Shown: one piece after another, positions 1-10,366 of the stretch
Layout: each line of letters begins with the position of its first letter
Numbering within the stretch: the first letter of the stretch is position 1
Assembly: GCA_015680685.1 (NCBI GenBank)
Contig: MNCI01034648.1
Coordinates: forward strand, 1-42,582
DNA length: 42,582 bases
Direction: 5' to 3'
DNA from: Gnetum montanum
Lineage: Eukaryota; Streptophyta; Gnetopsida; Gnetales; Gnetaceae
The notes under the pieces: model-generated
The model's input: the letters and a program-made list of their open reading frames with translations, nothing else
Told to the model about the DNA's origin: nothing
Databases searched by the model: none
Made by a program: the position numbers and the translations under genes

Positions 1-59
1 ATAAGGAGCCATTATAATATCTTAGCATAGATGGCCATCTCTCCCTCAGCTTAATTTAA

Positions 60-1240
60 AGAAGGAGATCCAAAAACTAAAACATGGTTAGCCATCGATT
101 GAGGTGTTGTTGCCATCAATTACTCTTGATTTGAGGAAAGGTTTAACTTATTGCATGTTGACCAATAATAATTTTTTTGGGCTAATAGGATGGTAAATCA
201 TTATGGTCCTTAATGAAAAAGTTGTATGAATAATATAAGATCCTTTTCATAGCATTTGGAATTTTATGCATTGGGGCACATGCATGGAAATTCAATAAAA
301 AACCTTATCTCTTAGTTGAAATTTAACTTTTCTTATTTTGACATCATGAAGTTGTTTTTTTGTGCCTATTGTGCACTTCATTCAAGAATTAGGCCACTAA
401 TCTATTTTTGTCTAGCATATTTAATGTCATTAATCTTTCTTGTTGGGCTAGACTCAAGTCAAGGTCAAGCTTAGAAGTTATTCAAAGTGTAGGAAGCTTT
501 GCTTGGATAGGAAAAGTTGGAAGTTTCTTGTACACTAACTCGTAAGGAGAACAACTAATAGGAATTTTCCATGTTGACTGATAAGCCCACAGAGCATCGT
601 TGAGTTTGATGTTCCAGTCCTTCCTATACTTACTAACTGTATGTAGTAGTATCTTTGTTGTTTTCCTATTAGTGACCTCTGCTTGATCATTGCCTTGGGG
701 ATGGTATGAAGTTGTGAGTTTGTGTTCTATCCCTAAGTGTTGCATACATTTTCAAAAAGTGGCATCTGTAAAATGTCTTTCATTATTAGAAATTAGTATC
801 CTTGGCACACCAAACCTGTTTATCACCTTTTATTTTACAAAATGTGCTATTCTAGAGAATGAACAGTTAGTGATGGTGACAGCTTCAACTCACTTAGTAT
901 AATAGTTAGCAATGATAATGATATACACCTTCCTATTGAACATGGGGTTGATGGATCCCATAAAGTTAATGCTCCAAATATTGAAAGGCTCCAGTGCTTG
1001 AATCCACTATTGGAACCCTTCTATCCATGTAATCATCCCTCCATCTCTTTGACATCTATCATGTCAGTGGAAGAATTGATGGACATCCTTGAAGATTGTT
1101 GGCTAATAATATCCTACCATGAAGATTTTAATGGTTTTCCTACGCCCAACATAGTAGCCCCCACAAGGACCTTCATGAGCATCTTAGAGAACTTAAAGTT
1201 AATCATCATCAGGTACATACATTGTACTAGGCCATTAGCA
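60..1240 (-). pseudogene. Integrase remnant of copy A
   Basis: A retroviral-type integrase that would join element cDNA to the host chromosome. The longest open piece (482-745) reads SYHPQGNDQAEVTNRK and then NDALWAYQSTWK and SPYELVYKK, the conserved C-terminal part of the plant Gypsy integrase core. Upstream on the minus strand, near 995-900, lies INFMGS followed by YYTK, the start of the core. Around 1240-1040 a degenerate zinc-binding region ends in HDRCQR, with its second histidine apparently lost. Past the core (480-60) the C-terminal domain reads through to the 3' UTR. Several frames are needed, so it is a pseudogene. Confidence 0.85.
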
Positions 1241-1479
1241 TAACTTTTGTAGAGGTTACCCTTGGTTTCCATGTAGTGTTTGGCCTAGTGAAGAAATTAT
1301 TATTTCTTCCTATTGTCCCATTCATGTGGCATCTTTTGACTGAGTAGGTAGTAGAGGATGTGATCATACCAATTGAAATCTTTGAGATTTTCAACTACAA
1401 CTACTCCAACAAAGAGAAGTTTATCTAGAAACTAATCAGATAATGATCCTTCATCCTTCTTACTATCCCATTATAGCCA

Positions 1480-2850
1480 ATACAAGTGGTTAGTGACCAC
1501 ATTCTTAGTTCCCTTCTTATCCATTCCAATAAGGTCAAAATCCTAAAGAATCACCAGCCACCATATGACACAAGTGCTCACCATTCGTTTGTTCATGAGG
1601 AACTAGATAGCACTATGGTTTGTGTGCATAACAATTTGATATCCAAGCACATAGTGCTTGAATTTTTTACAGCATATACCACTACCATGAGTTTCTTTTT
1701 AGTGGTCGTGTAGTTTAATTATGCACCCACAATGCTTTTTATTGTACAATGGATATAATAGGAACATTTTTTATTGTCTAATTATGTAATTGTGGCTTCC
1801 AAAGCATAATTGTATGCATTGATCATGATGTGGAATGACCTAGATTAGTCAAGCACCCGTAAAACTAGAGTTTCTACAAGATTTTGTTTTAACTATTGGA
1901 ATGCGCTCTCACATTCCTTAGTGTAAGTAAAAAGTCCATCCTTCTTCATTAGTTTCACCAACAATTTAGTGATTTTCAAGAAGTTCTCAATGAAGTGCCT
2001 ATAATAACTAGTGTGGCCAAGGAATGACTTTACATCTTTCACCATTTCATGTTATCTAGTTATTCCTTGGATGACTAGCACTTTTTTTGGGTCCACCTTG
2101 ATCCCTTTGGTAGAAATTTTGTGCTCTAAGAAAATTCCTTCTTGGACCATTAGATGGCTCTCTTTCTAGTTTAGCCTCAAATTAGTCTCACACATATTTG
2201 AAGTACTTGCTCAAGGTGGTTCAAGGCTTTCTCAAATGTAGCCCTATAGGTAGAGAAATCATCCATGAAGACTACTGCCATGCTACCAATTTTTTGTTGA
2301 AAGATTTTAAGGACCAATCATTGGAATGTAGTAGGAGCATTGTAGAGGCCAAAGGACATCTTCCTATATGAAAAAGTCTCTGAAGGGCTTGTGAATGTAG
2401 TTTTTCCCTAGTACTCTAGAGCTATTTGGATTTGATTATAGTCACTATAACCATTTAGGAAGTTGTAGTAGAAATCTCTTATTATGGTGTCTAGTACTTG
2501 ATTTGAAAATGGCAATGAAAGTTGGTCCTTGTATGTCACCATGTTCAACAACTAAAGTTTATGCAAACTCTCCATTTTTCTCCTTTCTTTGAAACAATAA
2601 TGAGTGGACTAACACATTTGCTATCTACAATCAAGTAGATCAACCTAGGTTTGAGGAGTTGTTCAATCTCCTTCTTGATAATCTACTTGATCTTAGGGTT
2701 TAAGCATCATTGCAATTGCCTCTTTAGCTTGATGAAGAAATCTATGTAGATACGATGTTGGCATATCTAAGTATTTATTCTTGTAAGCTTATGATATGAT
2801 CAAGCAAAGACTGTTGGCCATTTTTTCACCACTTTCAACAATTTCTATTT
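1480..2850 (-). pseudogene. Reverse transcriptase and RNase H remnant of copy A
   Basis: Minus-strand fragments show RT motifs such as WRVCIN (family WRxCVDYR) near 2550, a degraded region around 2340 where Gypsy elements have PFGL, and a connection segment near 2080-1930 with HTSYYRHFIENFLKI. RNase H follows at about 1700-1490, with VYAVKKFKHYVLGYQ and a decayed TNHSAI (family TDHxAL). The order and the short spacing between domains are typical of Ty3/Gypsy. Stops occur every few dozen codons and the frame changes several times. No catalytic xxDD box is readable without shifting frame. Confidence 0.75.
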
Positions 2851-3329
2851 TTATTCAAGAGAAAATCTAGCATTGATGATCATTAGCTTGCCATTATTGA
2901 GAAAAACATATTTAATGCCTCATAGTAGATCATTTAATTCAATGGGCTCTTACTTAAAGTTATCAGTATCTTCAAATCTTCCGAATTCATTTCAATTTGT
3001 GCATTGGAGAGTTGGTAATCGAGTTCCTTCATTTTTTCCATGCTTTTCACATAGGTGTTTTTAAGGCTCTTAGCTAGTTCCATGCACATGGTTGCTTCTA
3101 TTTAATCATCTATTATTAGCCACTAGGTATCTTCTTATTTTGTGGCTACTACATATAGGCACCTTTGAATTACTACTATTTGACCACACTAATTGCATGC
3201 TTGAAGTGATGTGTCTTTAATAGTCCATAGTTTTTGCACACAATGGCATCGTGTATCACTTTATGTGATGCATCTATTTTACTTCTTCTCAAATTTACTG
3301 AATTCATTTTCCTTAAAAATTTTTAAGAA

Positions 3330-5880
3330 AAGGTCTCAAATCCCCATCTTAGCATCTATTATGCTTAACTAGGTCCTTTCCATAATGATAGGGATGTTCC
3401 CCTTGTAATTATCTACATGGACAACTAGAAAATCAATAGGATAGGATCACCCATAGACAATGGTCACAGTGTCGTCCACTAGCCCTAGAGGAACAGTGAT
3501 GGATTTATCTACCATGTTTAATCTAATGTTGCTATTTTTTAAAGAAGGAAAGTTCCAAGCCTTGTAAATTTCCTAGGAAATCAAGTTGACTTTATAACTT
3601 GAATCCAAAAGAACCTTGCATGGTTCATTTTCTATGATCTATAAGTAGATGAGGGGACTCCTGGGATCAAATCACTTTCTAGAAAGGTGACTGATCTTTA
3701 TCCAATTTATTATTGCATGGGTTGACATGATAGTGTGAATTTGGAAAAATATTTGATTTAAAGATGTCTCGATAGGACTTACAAAGGTAGAAGAAAAAAG
3801 GTTGGAAGCCACAAGTGTTTGTGAGGGTTTCATTGAACTACTGGTTTTGAAGAATGACCTTTTATGAGGCTTGGATTTAAGACCACTTAGATGGATATTT
3901 GACTATAGATTCACTAACCTTGCAACATTTCTTTACTGTGGCTACATGAGGATTTTTCCTTGCATAGATGGGGCAAGTGGTAAAGGTGTATTTAGTTATG
4001 GTATAGGAGTTTATGGGTGTTAAGGATTGAAGAAAAAATGAGACTTTGTCCTTAGAAAAGGTGCTCTGTAGTATTTTAAAGGGTGGTAGTGGAAAGGGAA
4101 GGACATGTAACTAGAGGAATCATATGGGGATATAGGTTGTTAGACATGGTATCCATAGGAATCAGGTTATTGATAAGAATGTTGCTATTATGGTGGTGGT
4201 ATCCCCCAAAACTATGTGTGTTGCCACTATTGATACTGCTTCTGAGGTTGAGGAGATACTCCATTCAGATAATATGCTTGTTGGTGAAACTATTGCATTT
4301 AGTTGCCTTATGGATAAGGTAACCACCTAGATGCTTTTCATTTTTTAATATAGGATCTAAAGCATACACCCCAAATTCTTGTAGATGTAATACCATTGGG
4401 AAACATCCATTTGGATGTTCGTATTAAAAAAATGTCACAACCATCATAATCTATTTTAGAATTTGCAACCTCCTCTACTGTTGTAGCTTTACCCTTGTGG
4501 TTATGATATCCCTGTTTTGCATTCTTTTTCATTCTTTTCTCTATACCACTACCCCCTTGATCTCCTCATTTCTCTACAATATTTAGAGTTATTTGGAACT
4601 TCTTATCCAAGGAGTCCCACATCTTGTCTACCTTAGCTAATACTTTGGTAACATATTTTTGTATTGATAAGGTTTTCCTATACACCACTTCATCCAAGTG
4701 GTGCTTCCTCCTCAGTATCATAGAAACACACCTCCCTTTTGTGAATGGAGGAGTGCCTATTGTACTTTTTTTCACTCTCACTCTTTTTAAGTTTACCTTT
4801 TTCTTTGGCCACTTGACCAATTAGACTTTGGATCTGATGAACCCTTAGCTTAAAAAGTCTTCTGTGGGCATAGATCCCAAGAGTTTTTTTTTTGTTTTAT
4901 TCCTAAGCCCATCTATGATATGGTGTAGCTAATATCTTTAAAAGAATTCATGGCCTAGGCATTAGTGCAAAAGAGAATATTAATTACTCAAGACTACACA
5001 CAAGGACTCATGATTTCCTTATTTTCATCCTTGGATCTATCTTTGCAAATTAGACCATCTAGAGTAGGCTTGGTACTTGTCGTTGAAAAGCTCTAGCATT
5101 AGACTCCATCAATGGATACATTCTGGCTTTAAGAACTGGTACCAAATTTTAGCTTCTTTAATGAGTATTCTTGGAGAATAGTTTTACTTTTTCATTCATT
5201 TTCAATGTTCTATGAGGCATAGACATCATGAAAGGCTTATAGATGGTTTCATGGATATGAGTTATATCCTCCTTCAAACTTGGGGATATTATTCATATTT
5301 AGCCTATTAATTCAACTATATTTCAAGTGCCTTGTTGGAATTCTAATTGCCTCTAAAATATTTAACATATTTTAGGTATCTAGCAAAGGCTCATCATAGT
5401 CATAACCATCTCAATGGTTCTTGTCATGGTTGTGATGTTTATGATGAGTCTTACTATGCCTACTTTCATGATGATGCTCCTCCCTTTTTTATTATCCTTG
5501 CCCTTGTTCTCAATCATCCTAGAGGGATCTATAGTCATCCTTATCCTACCATTTACCACCATTTTGATCATGATTATTCTTTCTTCTATTTGAGCCCCTA
5601 CTCCTCTTTTCATAGTTGGAAGAGGAAGATAATGAGGATGATGATAAGGATGAGGAAGAAGAAGAAATGGCACTAGAATGATGCTTGCTAGTTCCTCTTC
5701 TTCAATCCATGCCCTAATTAGTTTTTTTATCTTAATCTTTGTGCTTGTCATTATCCTTTCTTTTGAATGAGTGGCTTTATTTATTATCTTTTAAGGTCCC
5801 CTCGTCTTCAAAATAATTCTTTTCCCCACCTAGGTTGTCCATAGTTGATTGCAACCTTTAGTTAAGGGTCTCTCCATCAA
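3330..5880 (-). pseudogene. Gag and protease remnant of copy A
   Basis: Gag lies at about 5880-3960 and the protease at 3720-3330. FEGGYNS near 5300-5270 corresponds to the FSGGYE that opens the capsid-like domain in element C. A charged segment follows around 4640, with KMWDSLDKKFQ. Then comes a proline/tyrosine-rich linker near 4150 (YGYHV, QPISPYDS). The protease end shows PLGLVDDTVTIVYG and PIIMERT with IIDAKMGI, a decayed retropepsin C-terminal motif. The linker is nearly identical in layout to that of element B at 8540-8750, which shows that A and B belong to one family. The frame is heavily broken. Confidence 0.75.
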
Positions 5881-6002
5881 TAAAGAAGAAAAACATATAA
5901 AGAATGAAATAAATTTAACCAAGGAAAAATATATAAAATAAATTTTACAATACTTAAGAAAATGAAAAAACATATAAAGAATGATGTAAAATAAAATACT
6001 TG
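5881..6002. other. AT-rich joint between tandem copies A and A'
   Basis: About 120 bp of very AT-rich sequence separates the gag-internal end of copy A from the 3' (post-integrase) end of copy A'. It holds a short direct repeat (ACATATAAAGAATGA at about 5893 and again at about 5970). No LTR, TG/CA terminus or coding frame is seen. It is probably 3' UTR of A' followed by a recombination joint. Confidence 0.5.
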
Positions 6003-8043
6003 AAAAAAAGGAGTTGTTATAATATCTTAGCATGGATGACCATCTTCCCCAAGACTCATTTGAAAGAAGGAGATCCAAAAAATAGAACATGCTTAGCCAT
6101 TAGTTGAGGTGTTGTTGCCACTGATTAATCTTGATTTCAAGAAAGGTTTGACTCATTACATGTTGACCAATAACCATTTTTTTGGGCTAGTAGGGTGGTA
6201 AATCATCATGGTCCTTGATGGAAAAGTTGTATGAATGATATAAGGCCCTTTCCATAGTGTTTGGAACTTTGTGTGTTGGGGCACATGCATGGGATTCTAG
6301 TAAAGAACCTTATCTCTTGGTTGAAACTTAACTTTTCTTATTTTGAGATCATGAAGTTGTTTGTTGTTCCTTTTTTTTACTTCATTCAAGAACAAAGCCA
6401 CTAATCGATTTTCGTCCAACATATTTAATGTCATTAATCTTTCTTATTAGGCTAGAATCAAGTCAAGGTTAAGCTCAGAAGCCATTGAAAGTGTATAGAG
6501 CTCTATTGGATAGAAAGAGTTTGGAATTTTCCATACAATAACTTGTAAGGAGAATAATCAATAGGAAGTTTCCATGTTGACCAATAAGCCCACAAAGAAT
6601 TGTTGAATGTGATACTCCAATCCTTCCTATAATTACTAACTATACATGTTAGTATCTTAGTTCTTTCCCTAATAGTGAGCTCTGCTTGACCATTGGCTTA
6701 GGGATGGTATGGAGTTGTGAGTTTATTTTACACCCCCAAGTGTTGCATAAATTTGCAAAAAGTGGCACCTATAAAATGTGTTCAATTATCAAAAAATTAG
6801 TACCCTTGACACACCAAATTTTTTTATCACATTTTGTTTTATAAATTGTGCTACCATAAAGGATGAACAATCAATGATGGTGGTAGCTTCAACTCACCTT
6901 GTGTAGTAGTCAACAACAACAATTATGTACACCTTCTCATTGAACATGAGATTGATGAACCTCATGAAGTCAATGCCCCAAGGATTGAAAGGCTCTAATA
7001 GTTGAATCCAATGTTGGAACCCTTCCATCTGTGTAGCCATCCCTTCATCTGTTTGACATTTGTTACACAAATGAAAGAACTAATGCGCATCCCTAAATAT
7101 TGTAGGCTAATAATACCCTAACATGAGGGTTTTAATGACTGTCGTTCTTCTAGCATAGTGACCCCCATAAGAACTTTCATGAGCTTCTTAAAGGACTCAA
7201 ATTTGATCATCATTAGGTACACACCATTGTACTAGGCCATAACCATAAATTTTATACAGGTTTCCCTTGGTGTCCATGTAGTGCTTGGCCTAGTAAAGCA
7301 AGTTTTATTTTTTCCCTATTGTTCCATTCATGTGGTATCTCCTAAGTAAGTAGGTAGGAGAGGATGTAGCCATACCAATTGGAATCTTTGGGATTTTCCA
7401 CTACAATAGCTCCATCAAAGAGAAGTTTGTCTTTAAACTAATCAGATAATGGTCCTTCATGCTCATTTTTGGTACCTTTCTTATCCACCATAGTAAGGTC
7501 AAACTCCTAAAGAATCACCAACCACCATATGACATAGGGGCTCACCATTAGTTTGTTCATGAGAAACTAGATAGCACTATGCTCTATGTGCACAAAAACT
7601 CAATATCCATGCACATAGTACCTGAATTGTTCTAAGGCATACACCACTACCATGTGTTCCTTTTTAGTGGCGGTGTATTTTAATTGTACATCAACAATGC
7701 TTTGGCTTATACAATGAATATATTAGGAATAATTTTGATAATCCAATTATGTAATCATAGTCCCCAAAGAATAATTGGTTGCATTGATCATGATGTGCAA
7801 TGGTTTAGACTAGTCAGGTCCTTGTAGAATCAAAGTTTCTACAAGATTTTATTTTAACTATTGGAATGCACTCTTGAATTTCTTAGTCTAGGTAAAAAGT
7901 TCATCCTTCTTCATTATTTTTACCAATGGTTTAGCAATTTTTGAGAAGTTCTCAATGAAGTACTTGTAATAACCAATGTGGCTAAGGAATGATGTTACAT
8001 CTTTTATCATTTTAGTTTGCCTAGTTATTCCTTGAATGAAGCA
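6003..8043 (-). mobile_element. Gypsy copy A', 3' half (integrase to RT)
   Basis: This stretch aligns by eye, in the same order and orientation, with 1-2075: both begin with the phrase TTATAATATCTTAGCAT and run through integrase (about 6060-7240), RNase H (about 7490-7930) and the C-terminal end of reverse transcriptase (to about 8043). Similarity breaks off abruptly at about 8040, where copy A continues into RT but this copy switches to plus-strand gag of element B. The 5' half of the copy resumes at 40081. All frames are disrupted. Confidence 0.8.
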
Positions 8044-8046
8044 TGA

Positions 8047-8984
8047 TTTTTATGCTTGGAGATAGATCAAATGTGGGACTCCCTAGATAATAAATTTCAA
8101 ACCATTCTTAAAATAGTAGAGGAGTCTAGGGAACAAGGTAGTAATCGAGAAAGAAGAAAAAAGAGAGAAGTTGAATATGCACATAACAAAGGTAAGGGTA
8201 AAGTGGCCATCATTGAAGAGTTTGTGGATTCGAATACAGACAATAATGTGGATGTGAGATATGCCAATATGACCATCCTAAGGGATGTTGCCTTGTAATC
8301 TCACATCTATAGAAGTCTGGGGTATATTCACTCAACTCATGATTAAACAGAAGGCAAGCACCCCGAAGGTTACCTTATTCCTAAGGTAACCGAAGGTAGT
8401 TCTACCAACCCTTGATGTATTATCCAAGTAGAACTCCACCACAACCATATGAGAAGTATCAATAGTGGTAGCATCCACAATCATGGGAAATACCACCACC
8501 ACGTCAACAATACCCTTACCACCAACCCGACCCGTATGGATATTATGTGCAACAGCCAATCTCTCCATGTGACTCTGTTAGTCATATTGCTCTCCAACCT
8601 CACTACCAAATCCATGAGTATTATAGAACTCCTTCTCTTAGGGGTGAGTTTTCACAAATAAACTATCCTTCTCATCTGGCTACATCTATTCCACCCTTAG
8701 CTCCACTACCACCTACTCCAGCTATGCAAGGTGAGCTCCCTACCTAGCGATAGCAATGTAACACTATAAAGGGCTATTAATCCTCACCCTACTGTTGTTT
8801 TTGACAACCATGTAAACAATAGACCTTTCTTTAGGAATGATAGTCCAACCAAGTCCTTGCAATCACAAGCAGCTAACTCTCCAAAGGCCTCACCATCATT
8901 TGAAACTTTGAAACTCCCTTCAAAGCAAAGGCCAAATGCAACACACACGGTCATGTTGATGCATGCCATTACTGATTGCAACCT
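8047..8984 (+). pseudogene. Gag remnant of element B
   Basis: The first open piece (8056-8298) carries QMWDSLDNKFQTILKIVEES and a basic stretch, matching gag of copy A around 4640. A tyrosine/proline-rich linker follows (8540-8750: YGYYVQQPISPCDS, then YYRTPSLRGE), in a different frame. The last part (8780-8984) has VFDNHVNNRPFFRND and a low-complexity tail. The capsid N-terminal half is missing because the element is truncated at about 8044. It then passes directly into integrase, without protease or RT. Confidence 0.75.
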
Positions 8985-9472
8985 TTAGAACCCTTTGATA
9001 TATGGAGAATTGATTTTATGGGGCCTATTACACCAATGTCCAATAGAAAAGTTTAAATTATCATTGTCATTGACTACTTTACGAAATGGACAGAAGCAGC
9101 TGCTGTTATGGACTATACATCATCTACCACTACATGATTTTTTCAACAACAAATCATTAACATGTTTAGTGTGCCTCATAAACTTATTTTGGATAATAGT
9201 ACACATCTTACAAGTGTGACTTTTTGAAATTTGATGAAATCGTAGGAGTTGAATACAAACTGGCTACACCATACCATCCTCAAGCGAATGGTCAAGCTAA
9301 AGTAACCAATAGGGAGATTACGAAAATATTGACAAGAACCATTAGTAAATATAGGCAAGACTGGTGCACCAAAATGAATGATGCTCTTTGGGCATATTAC
9401 TCCACATGGAAATTCCCTATAGGCTACTCTCCCTATGAGTTAGTATATGGAAAACTCCCAATGCTTCCTATT
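8985..9472 (+). pseudogene. Integrase of element B, first part
   Basis: Integrase catalytic core. It opens in one frame with PFDIWRIDFMGPIT and DYFTKWTEA, where D-x-x-x-x-W-TEA is the classical start of the plant Gypsy core. It then shifts to another frame for YHPQANGQAKVTNRE, NDALWAYYSTWKFP and SPYELVYGK. At least one frameshift lies near 9210. The gene is cut by element C after the codons for LPMLPI and resumes at 36845 with QVEL. Copy A has FPIQAKLPTL at the same place, which supports the join. Confidence 0.88.
9468..9472. repeat. Target-site duplication of C, left (CTATT)
   Basis: CTATT directly precedes the TGATGA start of C's left LTR and recurs directly after the TCATCA end of its right LTR (36840-36844). 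A perfect 5-bp duplication at both ends is the expected footprint of an LTR-retrotransposon integration. Confidence 0.92.
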
Positions 9473-10291
9473 TGATGAATTGTGATTCATTAGGTCATGA
9501 TATCGCACCTGCGATATTGCGTATCCTAGCTTGCAATATCTTATATGAAATATCATGGATCCTATGTAGGCCTATAAGTACACCTTAGGCGCATGGTGAA
9601 AGGGAGTGTTTTTTAGTTAGAAATTAGTTTTCATTTTTAGTCTTTCTCAACCCTTTTCGCCAATGCATGCCCGTAGTGTGATGATTGTAATTGTACGACA
9701 CCTTTATTCGAGTGTGACATACTTGGACATACACATGACTAGAAATAAAGATCAAGATTACTTCATCATTGTAGCATTCACTTAGTTTAATTATTTAATT
9801 GTTATTGTTATTTATTTCTTTTGTAGTTAATATCTCTTCATCATAAACTTCTTAAATGCAAAATGAGTACAACTTAATCACAAGAATTCAAGTGTGACTA
9901 CTTGATATCCTAGTAGCGTACCTAGGACATGCGCTTGGTAATCCCAGTAGTAGTTGTGCATGAGGTTCAAGATGTGTACAGATGATTAAGAAATAGATGC
10001 TCATCACACTTAGGCTAGCTTAGACTCTCTTCACCCTTTCTCTCTTAGCTTAACAAGTTATTTTTCATTGCCTCTAGGAGTAGCACTAGTTTAGGACCAC
10101 ATCATACACCTCACTCTAGACTAAACCATACATTATAGAGAAAATACTAGTCTAGGTGGGAAGACAACAAACTATGATCAATGAGTAACTATCTAGATAC
10201 CACAACTAGCCTGTCTATAGAGTTTGATCGGATTGTGCGTGAAACACTCATATTTGTATGGTTGAGTGTAGGGGTACCTCGCCACTCATCA
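9473..10291 (+). repeat. 5' LTR of element C
   Basis: The 819-bp repeat begins TGATGA and ends TCATCA, giving perfect 6-bp terminal inverted repeats. It is paired with 36005-36839. U3 carries several GATATC-like palindromic words (about 9495-9550) before a TATA box at 9573 (TATAAGTA, mutated from TATAAATA in the partner). The 3' part contains ATTCGAGTGTGA and AATAAAGATCAAGATTA, shared with the LTR of B; AATAAA in that phrase could serve as the poly(A) signal. Confidence 0.92.
9573..9580 (+). promoter_or_regulatory. TATA box in the 5' LTR of C
   Basis: TATAAGTA lies 100 bp into the LTR; the matching word in the right LTR is an intact TATAAATA (36121-36128). It would set the start of the genomic transcript, just after the GATATC-rich U3. 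Confidence 0.6.
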
Positions 10292-10292
10292 T

Positions 10293-10310
10293 TGGCACCA
10301 TTGCCAAGGA
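10293..10310 (+). other. Primer-binding site of C, tRNA-Asp type
   Basis: TGGCACCATTGCCAAGGA starts one base after the LTR. The sequence TGGCGCCGTTGCCGGGGA, complementary to the 3' end of plant tRNA-Asp and used by several plant Gypsy groups including Athila, differs at four positions. All four differences are G to A, as expected from methylcytosine decay on the other strand. The tRNA assignment rests on remembered tRNA sequence. Confidence 0.75.
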
Positions 10311-10366
10311 CAGTGTTAGTTATTTAGATTAGTTACATCATACAGGATGGTTGTAACAAAGTATTA

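Larger units (their letters stand above)
1..5880 (-). mobile_element. Gypsy element copy A, internal region, decayed
   Basis: Read on the minus strand from 5880 down to 1, this stretch gives in order gag, protease, reverse transcriptase, RNase H and integrase remnants, the usual Ty3/Gypsy order (integrase after RNase H). No LTR is present: the left end runs off the window just past the integrase C-terminus, and the right end stops inside gag. Every domain is broken by stops and frameshifts. It matches a second copy (A') at 6003-8043 and 40081-41020 in the same orientation. No frame is long enough to be functional. Confidence 0.85.

Noticed and set aside
5347-5751. Overlapping 109- and 123-residue frames on opposite strands as new genes
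   Set aside because: They are chance frames through the Arg/Asp-rich gag region of copy A, which is also present and broken at 40493-40766.
482-9475. Intact integrase genes
   Set aside because: The open pieces (87 and 83 residues) cover only part of the core, and neighbouring parts are in other frames.
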